From Sorangium aterium (lineage in GTDB: Bacteria; Myxococcota_A; Polyangia; Polyangiales; Polyangiaceae), in the NCBI RefSeq assembly GCF_028368935.1, contig NZ_JAQNDK010000001.1, forward strand, positions 2,418,001-2,482,000: a stretch of DNA of 64,000 nt, written 5' to 3'. A model generated the notes under the pieces. The model saw only the letters and a program-made list of their open reading frames with translations, was not told where the DNA came from and ran no database searches. Positions 42,793 to 51,314 of the stretch are shown one piece after another (the stretch's first letter is position 1; each line of letters begins with the position of its first letter). Made by a program: the position numbers and the translations under genes.

Positions 42793-43215
42793 CTACTCGA
42801 GCAGCGCGAGCGTCTGCGGATCGGGCTCGCCGCCGCAGTACTTGTCGAGCGCCGCGAGGAACGTCCCCTCGCCGGGGGCCGCGCGGGAGAACAGGGTCAT
42901 CGACGAGCAAAACTTCATGTCATCGGGGCTATCGAAGATGTCGTAGAGCGAGCGCCCCTCGATCTGGTTCACGAGGCGAGCGCACTCGAGCAACCTCGGA
43001 CCGAGCGTCGGGTGCTGCAGATACGCCTCGGCTTCGGCCTTCGAAGCGATGCCGTACCTCTGGGCCATGGCGCTGTGACCCAGGCCCTTCAGCTGCGGAA
43101 AGATGAACCACATCCAGTGGCTGGTCTTCTCTCCTCGGCGCAGCTCGGCCAGGACGCGGGCATAGACCGGAGCCTGCGCGTCCACGAATCGTTGCAGGTC
43201 GTACGGATCGGACAT
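42793..43215 (-). CDS. DUF1810 family protein
   Basis: 140 residues from ATG 43215. It carries the complete DUF1810 pattern: DPYDLQRFVDAQAPVYARVL, ELRRGEKTSHWMWFIFPQLK, GLGHSAMAQRYGIASKAEAE, AYLQHPTLGPRLLECARLV, and FDSPDDMKFCSSMTLF. The length is typical of the family. It is a widespread small cytosolic protein; the function is unknown. Confidence 0.93.
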   Translation of the reverse strand: MSDPYDLQRFVDAQAPVYARVLAELRRGEKTSHWMWFIFPQLKGLGHSAMAQRYGIASKAEAEAYLQHPTLGPRLLECARLVNQIEGRSLYDIFDSPDDMKFCSSMTLFSRAAPGEGTFLAALDKYCGGEPDPQTLALLE

Positions 43216-43282
43216 GGGCGCTCCTCGACCCCAGAGTAGCGTTCGGTCGGGCCGCTCGACACCGCGGATCGTCGCGCGCGGA

Positions 43283-43963
43283 TCACAGGCCCGTGTGCGT
43301 CCCCGTGATCCAGACGGTCGCGTGGGAGCCGTCGGGCTGCGTGGCCCAGGTGCGGACCCGGTACTTGCTCGTGGCGACCTGCTGCGCGGTGCCGTAGTTC
43401 TCGTGGAAGTAGACGAACGCCGGCGTCGAGCAATGCCCGCGGCCGGTCAGCGGGTTGTCCCAGATCCAGGCGCCCGCCTGCTCCTTGTACGTGAGCTGCA
43501 CGAACTGGCTCGTGGCCGCGTCCCAGCGCTGCACGCGCGTGGCCATCTTGGTGTTCGCGCAGTCGCTCATCGCCTGCGACGCGTCGCTCCACGAGGTGGA
43601 AGAGGCCCCCCAGAAGGACGGCTGCACGTCGAAGCGGTAGGTCTCCGGGGTCTGGTGCTGGTAATAGCCCGGCACGGGGAAATCCACGATCGTCGTCGCT
43701 CGATCCTGCCCGATATCAGGACAGATGCCGTCGATCCACTGGTAGGCGCGGACGTAGTTCTCGGTTGCTCCGACCGCGGTGAGCTGCGCGCTCGTGAAGT
43801 TCGGGTCGGTCCCCATCGCGCAGGGGTCAGGGTTTCCTCCGAGCGCCTCGGCGCTCTCCACGGTGTCTTCCTCATCGATGCTGCCGTCGTCGGCCGCGAC
43901 GCAGCCCGTGATCATCGAGAAGGTGATGAGACCGAGACCGAGATGATACGCAGCAATCTTCAT
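43283..43963 (-). CDS. Secreted lipoprotein, unknown function
   Basis: 226 residues from ATG 43963. Signal peptide KIAAYHLGLGLITFSMITGC with a lipobox (Cys near residue 21), then an acidic linker (DDGSIDEEDTVESAEAL). The mature domain is rich in Trp/Tyr/Gln (TYRFDVQPSFWGASSTSWSD, YKEQAGAWIWDNPLTGRGHC, VYFHENYGTAQQVATSKYRV) and has Cys at NPDPCAMG, GICPDIG, SDCANT and GHCST, probably two disulfides. No family recognised. It stands alone. Confidence 0.78.
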   Translation of the reverse strand: MKIAAYHLGLGLITFSMITGCVAADDGSIDEEDTVESAEALGGNPDPCAMGTDPNFTSAQLTAVGATENYVRAYQWIDGICPDIGQDRATTIVDFPVPGYYQHQTPETYRFDVQPSFWGASSTSWSDASQAMSDCANTKMATRVQRWDAATSQFVQLTYKEQAGAWIWDNPLTGRGHCSTPAFVYFHENYGTAQQVATSKYRVRTWATQPDGSHATVWITGTHTGL

Positions 43964-44519
43964 GGTTCGACTCCCCGTGGTATGCCGGCCTCTCGGCCGC
44001 GCCCGCACTCGCACTCCAACAGAGAGCAGGGAGCGTGCCTGCGACCATCCCCTGAGCGCTCCCGTGCCTTCGATGATCTCGCAGCGCAGGATCGCGATGC
44101 GGGCTGTGGGGCAGACCGCCGCTCGCCCCCGGCGATGGAGGCGGCAGCCTCCTCCATCGGCAGGGCGGTGAAGGCTTGCGCCTCCACCTCGGCCGCGATG
44201 ATCGATTGCCCATGCGGAGCACGGAGCACCTCGGTGCCCTTTGTGTCATGGCGCTTGAGTAGAGGGCGGCGCGGGTCGTGGCACCAGGCGCCGCGATGCT
44301 CGGCTGCAACCGCTCAGGAGCCGTGGCGCCTTTCCCCTGGACCACCGTGCGTTCGGGTCGATGGCGTACACGAGATGCCAGGCCATCATCGATTTGAAAT
44401 CATCGAGATGATGTCAAAATCGGTCCCCACACGGGAGACCATGGCCTGCGCGCCCCATGGCTCGCAGGTCGTCATGGTCGAGCAGAGAGCGCGCGTTTCG
44501 AGGCGCGCTGGAGGAGCTC
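43964..44519. promoter_or_regulatory. 556-bp divergent intergenic region with palindromes
   Basis: No gene is supported. A 9-bp hairpin CGATGGAGG/CCTCCATCG lies at 44133-44159. A nested palindromic AT-rich block lies at 44384-44412: GATTTGAAATC is itself a palindrome with a central G, and is flanked by CATCAT/ATGATG. The latter is about 110 bp upstream of the start of the next plus-strand gene and is a good operator candidate. Confidence 0.4.
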
Positions 44520-46151
44520 ATGCCTCAAGTCTCGACGATTCTCAGGAACAGCAGGATGCATGCCGCCGTGGTGATGACATCCGCCATGGTCGGTTGCGCC
44601 GCGCCCCCTGAAAGCAAACAGGGGAGCCCCGAACCCGACGGGGCAGCGGCGTCCGCGAGCGCGCTCCGGGCGAATGACAGGCACTCACGGCATGGTCACG
44701 GCCACGGTCACGGCGCAGCGAGCTGCAATGATCACAACCCATGCACCCTGGACGCACGCGTCAGGCGGGCATGCGTCCATGCGCCCGCGCCGTATGGCCC
44801 GCCGCCGTCGCGAGGGCGAGATCGCTGCGGCGAGGGCGAGGTGTGCGACGGACACGGCGCCTGCGTGGAGCCGGGCGCGCCGCTCTGGAGCGTGAGCTTT
44901 CCCGGCGAAGCGTCGTTCGAGAGCATCAACGCAGACAGGGCCAGCAATGTCCTCCTCACTGGCCAGCTCAGCGGTACGGCCGACCTCGGCGGAGGCCCGC
45001 TCACGAGCGCGGGGCAGCGCGATGTGCTGATCGCGAAGCTCGATCCGGACGGCGAGCTCGTCTGGGCGAGGCGCTACGGCGGCCCTGGGGACGAGTTCGG
45101 CTCGAAGATCGCCGCGCTCGCCGACGGGGGCCGGGTGAACGCGGGAGGCTACGTCGACTCGCTGGATGTCGGCGCCGGGCCGATCCCCAGCGCCGGGCTG
45201 AGCGACATCTACGTCATGAGGACGGACCCGGCAGGGAACCCCGCGTGGGTCCGCCATTTCGGCGATCCCGCCTATCAAGACGTCTATGGCCTGGCGGTCG
45301 ACGGCGAAAACAACGTGGTCGTCCTCGGCTCGTTCGAGGGGACTGTCGACTTCGGCGCGGGGCCGGTGAGCAGCGCTGGCGCGCAGGACATCTTCCTGTT
45401 CAAGCTGGACCCAGCGGGCAACACCCTCTGGAGCAAGGGCGTCGGGAGCGACTCCAGCGACGGGTCGGTCGCCCTCACGACGGACCCGATCGGCAACGTG
45501 ATCTTCGGAGGATCCGTGGGGACCGGCGCGGATCTGGGCGATGGGCCGCACCCGGGCCCTCGGCTCTTCGTCGCGAAGCTGGATCCCGCGGGCAACCACC
45601 TCTGGAGCAGGGCGTTCGGAGACACGTCGGGCTTCATCCAGGACGTCGAGGCGGACCCGGCGGGCAACGTGGTCGTGGCCGGGCAGACGGGCATTCCCAT
45701 CGACCTCGGCGCAGGGCCGATCATCAACGAGGGCTATCAGGCCGCGTTCCTCGCGAAGCTCGACGCGGCCGGGAACACCCTCTGGAGCAGGGGTTTCAGC
45801 GCGCCGGAGAGCCTTGTCGTCATCACCTCGATCGACGTCGACAGCCAGGCGAACGTGGTGGCTTCCGGGGTGCTCGTCGCCGACGTCTCGGCGACGCTCG
45901 ACTTCGATGGGATCCCCTTCCCTTCAGGGCACAACCCGTCGAGCTACAGCGCGCGCACCTTCCTGGTGAAGCTCGGCGCCGACGGGCACGTGCTGTGGGT
46001 CGAGGGGTTCGACACGGAGCGCCCCTTCGGCATCGTCGTCGATCCGCGCGATCGCGTGCTGGCCACGGGGACCTTCACCGGCACCCTCGACCTCGGCTCC
46101 GGCCCGCTGACGGGAAACGAGGACACCTTCGTCGCGGCGTTCGGCCCCTGA
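44520..46151 (+). CDS. Lipoprotein with SBBP-type beta-propeller repeats
   Basis: 543 residues from ATG 44520, preceded by GGAGGAG. Lipobox MTSAMVGC. Then a His/Gly run (RHSRHGHGHGHGAA) that could bind metal, a Cys-rich segment of about 60 residues (CNDHNPCTLD, CGEGEVCDGHGACVEPG) like the disulfide-rich linkers of myxobacterial surface proteins, and a propeller of at least seven blades. Blades repeat the pattern DPAGNTLWSKGVGS, GNVVVAGQTGIPIDLGAGPI, FVAKLDPAGNHLWSRAFGD. The repeats resemble those in the paralogous lipoproteins at 26.7-32.8 kb, but this protein lacks their CNAIIGLE anchor motif. Confidence 0.87.
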   Translation: MPQVSTILRNSRMHAAVVMTSAMVGCAAPPESKQGSPEPDGAAASASALRANDRHSRHGHGHGHGAASCNDHNPCTLDARVRRACVHAPAPYGPPPSRGRDRCGEGEVCDGHGACVEPGAPLWSVSFPGEASFESINADRASNVLLTGQLSGTADLGGGPLTSAGQRDVLIAKLDPDGELVWARRYGGPGDEFGSKIAALADGGRVNAGGYVDSLDVGAGPIPSAGLSDIYVMRTDPAGNPAWVRHFGDPAYQDVYGLAVDGENNVVVLGSFEGTVDFGAGPVSSAGAQDIFLFKLDPAGNTLWSKGVGSDSSDGSVALTTDPIGNVIFGGSVGTGADLGDGPHPGPRLFVAKLDPAGNHLWSRAFGDTSGFIQDVEADPAGNVVVAGQTGIPIDLGAGPIINEGYQAAFLAKLDAAGNTLWSRGFSAPESLVVITSIDVDSQANVVASGVLVADVSATLDFDGIPFPSGHNPSSYSARTFLVKLGADGHVLWVEGFDTERPFGIVVDPRDRVLATGTFTGTLDLGSGPLTGNEDTFVAAFGP

Positions 46152-46174
46152 CCCACGGCGACCACGAGGGCGAG

Positions 46175-46200
46175 CCACGCGGGGGGGCCCGCCCGCGTGG
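46175..46200. terminator. Hairpin between convergent lipoprotein genes
   Basis: CCACGCGGG (46175-46183) pairs with CCCGCGTGG (46192-46200) around an 8-nt loop; 24 bp after the stop of the plus-strand gene and 103 bp before that of the minus-strand gene. No U-tract. Confidence 0.55.
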
Positions 46201-46302
46201 GCTCACATCCCGACGGCGGAGGGCGGCGAGCGCGAACAGGCACCGTTCGTCGGCTTCGCCCCTGCCCTCGCGCGCTCGCGGTCGCCGCCGGGACACGGAC
46301 GC

Positions 46303-47790
46303 TCAAGGAGCGTGGTAGGACGCGACCTGCCCCTGGTAGCGGTAGTCGCCGGCGTTGGACCAGAACACGCCCTGCCCCTCCGGGGCGAGGACGCGCCAGG
46401 GGACGGGCTGTCCGAACGCCAGCAGGACGGTCCTGTTGCTCTCGAGATCGTGCGCGTTGACGCTGCGGTTCCCGCGCGTATCCGTCGAGAACAGCGTCGA
46501 GCCCCGAAGGGCCAGCCCCGACATCGAGATCCCCTGATGGACCAAGGTCTTCTGCCCTCCGGCGATGGGCGCCTTGAAGACGCCGCCGTCGCCGGCGTTG
46601 GCCCAGTAAACGAACTCCGCGTCCACCGCGATCCCGGCCGGCTCGGCCTCGTCGTCGGCGATGACGGTGACCTCCCCGCCCGACTTCGCCACCTTGTAGA
46701 CCTTGTTGGTCGCGGCTCCGCCGGTCCAGTAGAGGTTCTCTGCGTCCTGCGCGAGGTACGCGGGCCTCCCGGCGTCCGACGCGAGGACGACCGGCTCGCC
46801 GCCGTCGAGCGGCATCGTGTAGATGTTCTCGCCGTCGCCGTCGCCGAAGTAGAGGGCCGACGCGTCGCCGATGACGCTCACGACATAGCCGACCTGGGCC
46901 AGCGTCTCCACCTCCAGGCTCGCCTTGTCGACGCGCCGGAGCGCCGAGGGGATCACGGGATCATCGTCGCCGCCGCTCGCCCAGTACACGTGGGAGCCGT
47001 CGACCCACAGCGCCTTGGGATCGGGATCGGCGGGGATCATCGCCTCTGGCTCGGCGGTGCCCAGCCTCACGCGGTAGATGAACCCGTCGTTGTTGTCCCC
47101 GGTCGCGACGTCCTCGGTGCCGCCGCTCGCGAAGTAGAGGAAGGACTCGTCGGCTGCCAGCGCGCTCGGGTAGCGGTGCCGGCTCGCCATCGGGGTCGGC
47201 AGGATCATCCCGGGATAGATCCTGGAGACGCGGTTCGTCTCCGTGATGACGCGGTCCCTGGAGACGTCGTGTCGCGCGAGCGGCGCGAAATCGTCCGAGC
47301 CCTCCTGCGCGGTGAAGGCATAGGCGCCGAGGACCGTGTTTTCGCCAAGCTCCGCCTTGAGCTCCACGGTGATCGGCAGCGTGAGCGTGATCGGCCTGGC
47401 GAACGTCAGGCCCTCCGGGCCGAGCACGTACATGGGCCCCACCGCGCCCTCGGGCGCCTCATCGATGCGCTCGATGGTGATCACCGTGTCCTCGCTCACC
47501 GCGCCTGGCGGCACGTCGATCGTGAAGCCGTCCTCCGCGGTGAAGGTCGCGCCCTGCGCATCGACGGAGAACTGCTGCCCGGGCCCCGGCTGCGCGCCGG
47601 TCCCCGACGTGGCGTCGCCGCTCGCGTCGCTGCCGTTGGCGTCGCCGCCGCCCGCATCGCCGCTGCCCGTATCGCCGCCGCTCGCATCGCCGCCGCCCGT
47701 GGCCCGATTGCCCTTGTCCGTCCCTCCGCACGACGCGCAGCTCAGCGCGGCTGCCGCGCACGCCAACATCATGAATAAGGTCCTTGTCAT
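46303..47790 (-). CDS. Lipoprotein with ZU5-like and YWTD/NHL-like propeller domains
   Basis: 495 residues from ATG 47790. Signal peptide FMMLACAAAALSCASC, then a linker of GGGDASGGDTGSGDAGG-type repeats. Residues about 70-170 look ZU5-like: FTIDVPPGAVSEDTVITIER and LTLPITVELKAELGENTVLG. The rest is a propeller in which each blade has LYFGDGDGENIYTMPLDGGE, LYWTGGAATNKVYKVAKSGG or VYWANAGDGGVFKAPIAGGQ. It is expected on the cell surface. Convergent with the SBBP lipoprotein gene. The function is unknown. Confidence 0.85.
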   Translation of the reverse strand: MTRTLFMMLACAAAALSCASCGGTDKGNRATGGGDASGGDTGSGDAGGGDANGSDASGDATSGTGAQPGPGQQFSVDAQGATFTAEDGFTIDVPPGAVSEDTVITIERIDEAPEGAVGPMYVLGPEGLTFARPITLTLPITVELKAELGENTVLGAYAFTAQEGSDDFAPLARHDVSRDRVITETNRVSRIYPGMILPTPMASRHRYPSALAADESFLYFASGGTEDVATGDNNDGFIYRVRLGTAEPEAMIPADPDPKALWVDGSHVYWASGGDDDPVIPSALRRVDKASLEVETLAQVGYVVSVIGDASALYFGDGDGENIYTMPLDGGEPVVLASDAGRPAYLAQDAENLYWTGGAATNKVYKVAKSGGEVTVIADDEAEPAGIAVDAEFVYWANAGDGGVFKAPIAGGQKTLVHQGISMSGLALRGSTLFSTDTRGNRSVNAHDLESNRTVLLAFGQPVPWRVLAPEGQGVFWSNAGDYRYQGQVASYHAP

Positions 47791-47954
47791 CGTTTCGCTC
47801 CTCCGCGGGCGGTCGTCGCCGCCATGTCATGGAAGGCCATGGTTCTGCCGAGCTCGCCATGGGGGCGGCTGCGACATCACCCTTGATCAGACAACAGCGT
47901 AGCGCCCGATGTGGCGGTGGCGAGCTGAGCCAGAGCAGGTGAGAGACATACAGT

Positions 47955-48074
47955 CTTTACCTGTCAGGGTTATCCCAGGCGTCCACTCGCCATGCCCCTT
48001 ACGCATCGTGGTTGTCCCACGTGTCCACTCGCTACGGTCCTTGCCCGTCAGGGTTGTCCCAGGTGCATGGTTGG
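47955..48074. repeat. 42-bp tandem repeat, about 2.8 copies
   Basis: Unit starts at 47955, 47997 and 48039, exactly 42 bp apart, with the consensus pieces CYTTRC, GTCAGGGTTGTCCCAGGTGT and CCACTCGCYAYG; the last copy is cut short at TGCATGG. It sits in the 525-bp gap (47791-48315) between divergent genes, where no gene is visible. It could be a repeated operator or neutral expansion. Confidence 0.65.
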
Positions 48075-48315
48075 ACCGCGCGTCGCCGGCGACTCATGAC
48101 TCGCCGCGGCGGGGCGGCGGCGCCGCGCGGGCGCTCAGGCCGCGCTCGACGACGGAGCGGGCGAGCGGCTCGCCAGCGTCGGGGCTTCCAGCGCCGCGCC
48201 CGTCGACGGTGTGCGGGCGGATTGAGTTCGTGAACGGTCCGCGTATCCTGGCCTCGCTGCACCGAAGCCCCCCGCAGTTCCTCGGAGTCGTCGCGCGAGC
48301 GTGACGGGAGCCAGC

Positions 48316-49107
48316 ATGCCGATCGGGCAAACGAAAGGGAGTATCGTACCGCATCGCCGCATCGCCGCGCCGCGCGCCCGCGGCACGCGGGCCGCCGCGG
48401 TGCTCGCGGCGCTGCTCGGGCTCGCCGCGCCGGCGGCCGCGCAGGCGCAGGGCGCGCCGAAGCCGGCCCGCGGCGACGCAGCGAGGCCCGGCGCGCCAGG
48501 CACGGCGCCCGCGACAGCGGGTGCCCCGATCGCTCCAGCGCCCGTCCCGATCGCTCCGGTGCCCGCCCCGATCGCCCCGGCGCCGGTCCCCATCGCTCCG
48601 GCGGGCGGCGCGCTGCTGCCCATCGCGCAGGGCTACTACCTGCCGACGCCGCCGCTCCCGCCGTGGGCCAACCCACGGACCATCGAGTACGAAGAGGGGG
48701 ACCCGATCCCGCGCGGCTACGCGCTCCGGACCAGGGCGGACCGCAAGCTCGTCACGGCGGGGCTGCTGACGTTCGGCATCCCGTACGCGCTCACGTTCAC
48801 GGTCGCAGGCATCGCGTCGCTCGACAACGACGATTTCGGCGAGTTCGGGCCGCTGTTCATCCCGTTCGCCGGCCCGATGCTCGCGGCCGGGACCCTGGAA
48901 GCGGAGGGCGCGGGCATCTTCTGGCTCACGATGGACGCCGTGACCCAGGTGGGCGGGCTCCTCCTGTACGCCGCCGGTCTCGCGAACGAGGACGTCTACC
49001 TCGAGCGCCAGTTCACGGTGAGCTCACGCGACCCCGGGCCCGCGGTGACCCGCTGGCCTGCGGTCTCGATCGGCGCGTCCTCCGCTGGGCTCCGATGGCG
49101 ATTCTGA
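48316..49107 (+). CDS. Exported membrane protein with Pro/Ala repeat linker
   Basis: 263 residues from ATG 48316 (GGGAG upstream; GTG 48301 possible). Signal sequence TRAAAVLAALLGLAAPAAAQAQ, then tandem API(A)P-V-P units (APVPIAPVPAPIAPAPVPIA). The C-terminal domain starts IEYEEGDPIPRGYALRTRAD, with hydrophobic segments LVTAGLLTFGIPYALTFTVAG, FIPFAGPMLAAGTL and VTQVGGLLLYAAGLA. It shares the order and spacing of landmarks (Y-EGxPxPxGYxxxT, then G.PY/ALTF, D..TQV.G..L..AGLA) with the next gene. The two are paralogues in tandem, 46 bp apart. Confidence 0.8.
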   Translation: MPIGQTKGSIVPHRRIAAPRARGTRAAAVLAALLGLAAPAAAQAQGAPKPARGDAARPGAPGTAPATAGAPIAPAPVPIAPVPAPIAPAPVPIAPAGGALLPIAQGYYLPTPPLPPWANPRTIEYEEGDPIPRGYALRTRADRKLVTAGLLTFGIPYALTFTVAGIASLDNDDFGEFGPLFIPFAGPMLAAGTLEAEGAGIFWLTMDAVTQVGGLLLYAAGLANEDVYLERQFTVSSRDPGPAVTRWPAVSIGASSAGLRWRF

Positions 49108-49153
49108 ACCGACGCCCCCGCGCCGACAGCCCTCACCCCGAAGGGAGACGCAC

Positions 49154-49900
49154 GTGACCGCGATCCGCACCGTCCTCTCGCTGGCCGCGCTGGTTGGCGC
49201 GCTTGCGCTCGCAGCGCCGGCTACGGCGGAGGGCGAGGCCCCCCCGTCCGCGCAGAGCGCGCCACCGCCTGGCTACGCACCGCCTGGATACGCGCTGCCG
49301 CCTGGATACGCGCCGCCGCCAGGCTACGCGCCGCCTGGATACGCACCGCCTGGATACGCGCCGCCCGGCTACGCGCTGCCGCCTGGATACGCGCCGGCGC
49401 CAGACCACGTGCCGCCCGGCTACGTGCCGTATTCGCCGTCCGTCATCCTCGGCATGCCGCGAAAGCTGACCTACACGGAAGGCGGGATCCGGCCCGCGGG
49501 CTATCGCGTCGAGACGCAGATGAACCGCGGGCTGGTGGTCGCGGGGTCGATCGTCCTCGGCAGCGCGTGGGCGCTCGCGGCGCTGACGGCGGGGACCATC
49601 CTCAGCTCGGGAGACAGGGATGCCGTCAGCTACTCGCCGATGCTCGTGCCCGTGGGCGGCCCGTTCATCACGCTCGGCACGGGCGAGGAGGTCGACGTCG
49701 ACGATGACGACGGCCAGCTCGCCGCCGCCCTCCTCCTCCTCGACGGCGCCACGCAGGTGACCGGCTGCGTGCTGCTCATCGCCGGCCTCGCCTCCAACCA
49801 GCGGGTCTGGGTGCGCGACGATATCCCTCACAAGGTGGCAGACCAAGCCCCCGAGCTCACCGTCGGCCCCACGGGCGCGACCCTGCGCGTGCGCTTTTGA
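49154..49900 (+). CDS. Exported membrane protein with PPGYA repeats (paralogue)
   Basis: 248 residues from GTG 49154 (AGGGAG upstream). Signal sequence VLSLAALVGALALAAPATA, followed by ten or so PPGYA(P/L) units, then a domain homologous to the previous protein (LTYTEGGIRPAGYRVETQMN, LVVAGSIVLGSAWALAALTA, LLLLDGATQVTGCVLLIAGL). PPGY repeats resemble those in prokaryotic SHOCT/annexin-like surface proteins but prove nothing about function. The repeat element B begins 54 bp after the stop. Confidence 0.8.
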   Translation: MTAIRTVLSLAALVGALALAAPATAEGEAPPSAQSAPPPGYAPPGYALPPGYAPPPGYAPPGYAPPGYAPPGYALPPGYAPAPDHVPPGYVPYSPSVILGMPRKLTYTEGGIRPAGYRVETQMNRGLVVAGSIVLGSAWALAALTAGTILSSGDRDAVSYSPMLVPVGGPFITLGTGEEVDVDDDDGQLAAALLLLDGATQVTGCVLLIAGLASNQRVWVRDDIPHKVADQAPELTVGPTGATLRVRF

Positions 49901-49953
49901 GGATCGAGCTCGCGTGAGCGAGCGAAACAGGTGAAACCCGCTCCCCCCCTCGG

Positions 49954-50043
49954 TCACGAACGTGGTCGTAGTCGTAGTCGTAGTCGTAGTCGTGGTCGTG
50001 GTCGTGGTCGTGGTCGTCAACGACCGTTCGTGAACGTGAACGT
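49954..50043 (+). repeat. CGTNNN hexamer element B, short copy
   Basis: Left arm of CGTGGT/CGTAGT hexamers (from about 49960), then TCAACGACCGTTCGTGAAC (50017-50035), a 19-nt core matching element A in its first seven and last six bases, then GTGAACG units. The right arm is too short for a long hairpin. It fills the gap between the convergent PPGYA gene and the four-helix-bundle gene. Confidence 0.85.
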
Positions 50044-50060
50044 CCCCCAGAAGTCCTCTC

Positions 50061-50417
50061 TCATTTCCCACGATTCACCTCGCTCAGCGCCATCTTCGTG
50101 AGCATCGAGACCGTCCTCTCCAGCAGTTCGCGAGGCTCCACGAGCTCCTGTGCGGTGACGAGCCCCAGGGCTTCGAACACATCGAGGATCGCAGCGCACT
50201 CCAGCGCCGAGCCCCTCGCTATCGCATAGAACCGGCGCGCATCTCGCTCCGGCTTGCCGCTGCCCTCCGCGATGTTGAGCGGAACGGAGAGCGCCGCTCG
50301 ACGCAGCTGATCAGCCAGCTCACCATGCCCGCGAGGGGATCGAGCTGCCAACGGAGCGCTGAGAGCGAGGAACGAGATGGCGCAGCGATAGACGTCAAGT
50401 CGTTGGAATCCGAACAT
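50061..50417 (-). CDS. Four-helix-bundle protein (23S rRNA IVS / bAvd-like family)
   Basis: 118 residues from ATG 50417. The pattern is that of the S23/IVS-encoded protein family: FQRLDVYRCAISFLALSAPL, ADQLRRAALSVPLNIAEGSG, KPERDARRFYAIARGSALEC, AAILDVFEALGLV and LLERTVSMLTKMAL. The diagnostic SVPxNIAEGSG helix junction and the RGSALEC helix are intact. Relatives are encoded in 23S rRNA intervening sequences or act as the Avd partner of retroelement reverse transcriptases, but no reverse transcriptase or rRNA gene is present. It lies exactly between repeat elements B and C. Basic surface residues suggest nucleic-acid binding. Confidence 0.88.
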   Translation of the reverse strand: MFGFQRLDVYRCAISFLALSAPLAARSPRGHGELADQLRRAALSVPLNIAEGSGKPERDARRFYAIARGSALECAAILDVFEALGLVTAQELVEPRELLERTVSMLTKMALSEVNRGK

Positions 50418-50500
50418 GGCAGGGATTTCGACGCGACGTAAAACTCGGTTGCGCGGAATCGAACGGAGGTGGAGACAGTCGTCGGCCGAGGTTTCGGAAG

Positions 50501-50698
<198 letters not shown>

Positions 50699-50720
50699 TT
50701 CCACCGGGAGAAGCGTCGCC

Positions 50721-50813
50721 ATGTCGTTCGCGAACACGGACGGAGGCGGCTCGAGCGGGAACTCGGAGAAGAACCGCGGGGTTTCGTGGCTCAACAGCCA
50801 GGGCTGTAACTAG
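50721..50813 (+). CDS. Possible 30-residue peptide
   Basis: ATG 50721 with GGGAGAAG 7 nt upstream, ending TAG 50813. The sequence is Gly/Ser/Asn-rich in front and ends NRGVSWLNSQGCN. The composition (Asn, Ser, Trp, Cys) is unlike chance frames here. There are no modification-enzyme genes nearby, so a modified-peptide role is not supported. Confidence 0.2.
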   Translation: MSFANTDGGGSSGNSEKNRGVSWLNSQGCN

Positions 50814-50864
50814 ACCCTGCGTCGACCGCGCCGCGGCGGGGCCGACCGTGCGTGGCCGTGCGCA

Positions 50865-51314
50865 TCACACGGAGCGGCACGCGAAGATGTGCTCGATCGC
50901 GTCGATCACGAGCTGCTCCACCTGGTATGCGGTGATCTCGGCGGGGCTCGCGAAACGCAGGAGATCCATCGGCGGCGGCCTCACGATGAGATAGGCGAGG
51001 ACCTCCGGCGCCTCGCGCCGCTGGATGACCGCGAAGGCGATGCGGTCCACCCCCGGTGGGGCGCTCGCTCCCCGGATCCCGAGCTCGAGCGCGATGCTCG
51101 GCGCCTCGGGCTCCTCATCGAGCGCGATGCGCGGAACGTGCCCGGCGGAGCGGAGCTCGGAGGCGACCTCCTCGAGGACGGGCTTTATCACCTCGCCGCT
51201 CACCGCCCGGAAGGCGTCGTCGAAGGCCCGGCGATCGCTCGCGAGCTTCTCTTGCTGCCGCGCCGCATAGCGGCTCGTGATGAGCGCCAGGCGGTGCCTG
51301 CTATGGTCCCTCAC
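50865..51314 (-). CDS. Unknown protein at the end of the T6SS cargo operon
   Basis: 149 residues from GTG 51314, which overlaps the stop of the PAAR-like gene. Helical, soluble: ITSRYAARQQEKLASDRRAF, DDAFRAVSGEVIKPVLEEVA, then beta-rich IALELGIRGASAPPGVDRIA and a C-terminal helix EQLVIDAIEHIFACRSV. No known toxin or immunity motif is seen. As the last, tightly coupled gene of the unit it could be a chaperone/adaptor for the PAAR-like protein or an immunity protein. Confidence 0.75.
   Translation of the reverse strand: MRDHSRHRLALITSRYAARQQEKLASDRRAFDDAFRAVSGEVIKPVLEEVASELRSAGHVPRIALDEEPEAPSIALELGIRGASAPPGVDRIAFAVIQRREAPEVLAYLIVRPPPMDLLRFASPAEITAYQVEQLVIDAIEHIFACRSV

Noticed and set aside
44133-44159. 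Hairpin CGATGGAGG/CCTCCATCG as a terminator
   Set aside because: It lies upstream of both divergent genes, not downstream of any, and lacks a U-tract.
50061-50417. Diversity-generating retroelement (Avd-like protein)
   Set aside because: No reverse transcriptase and no template/variable repeat pair within the window.
50721-50813. 30-residue peptide as a modified natural-product precursor
   Set aside because: A ribosome-binding site is present, but no maturation or export genes are adjacent and the frame is short enough to be chance.
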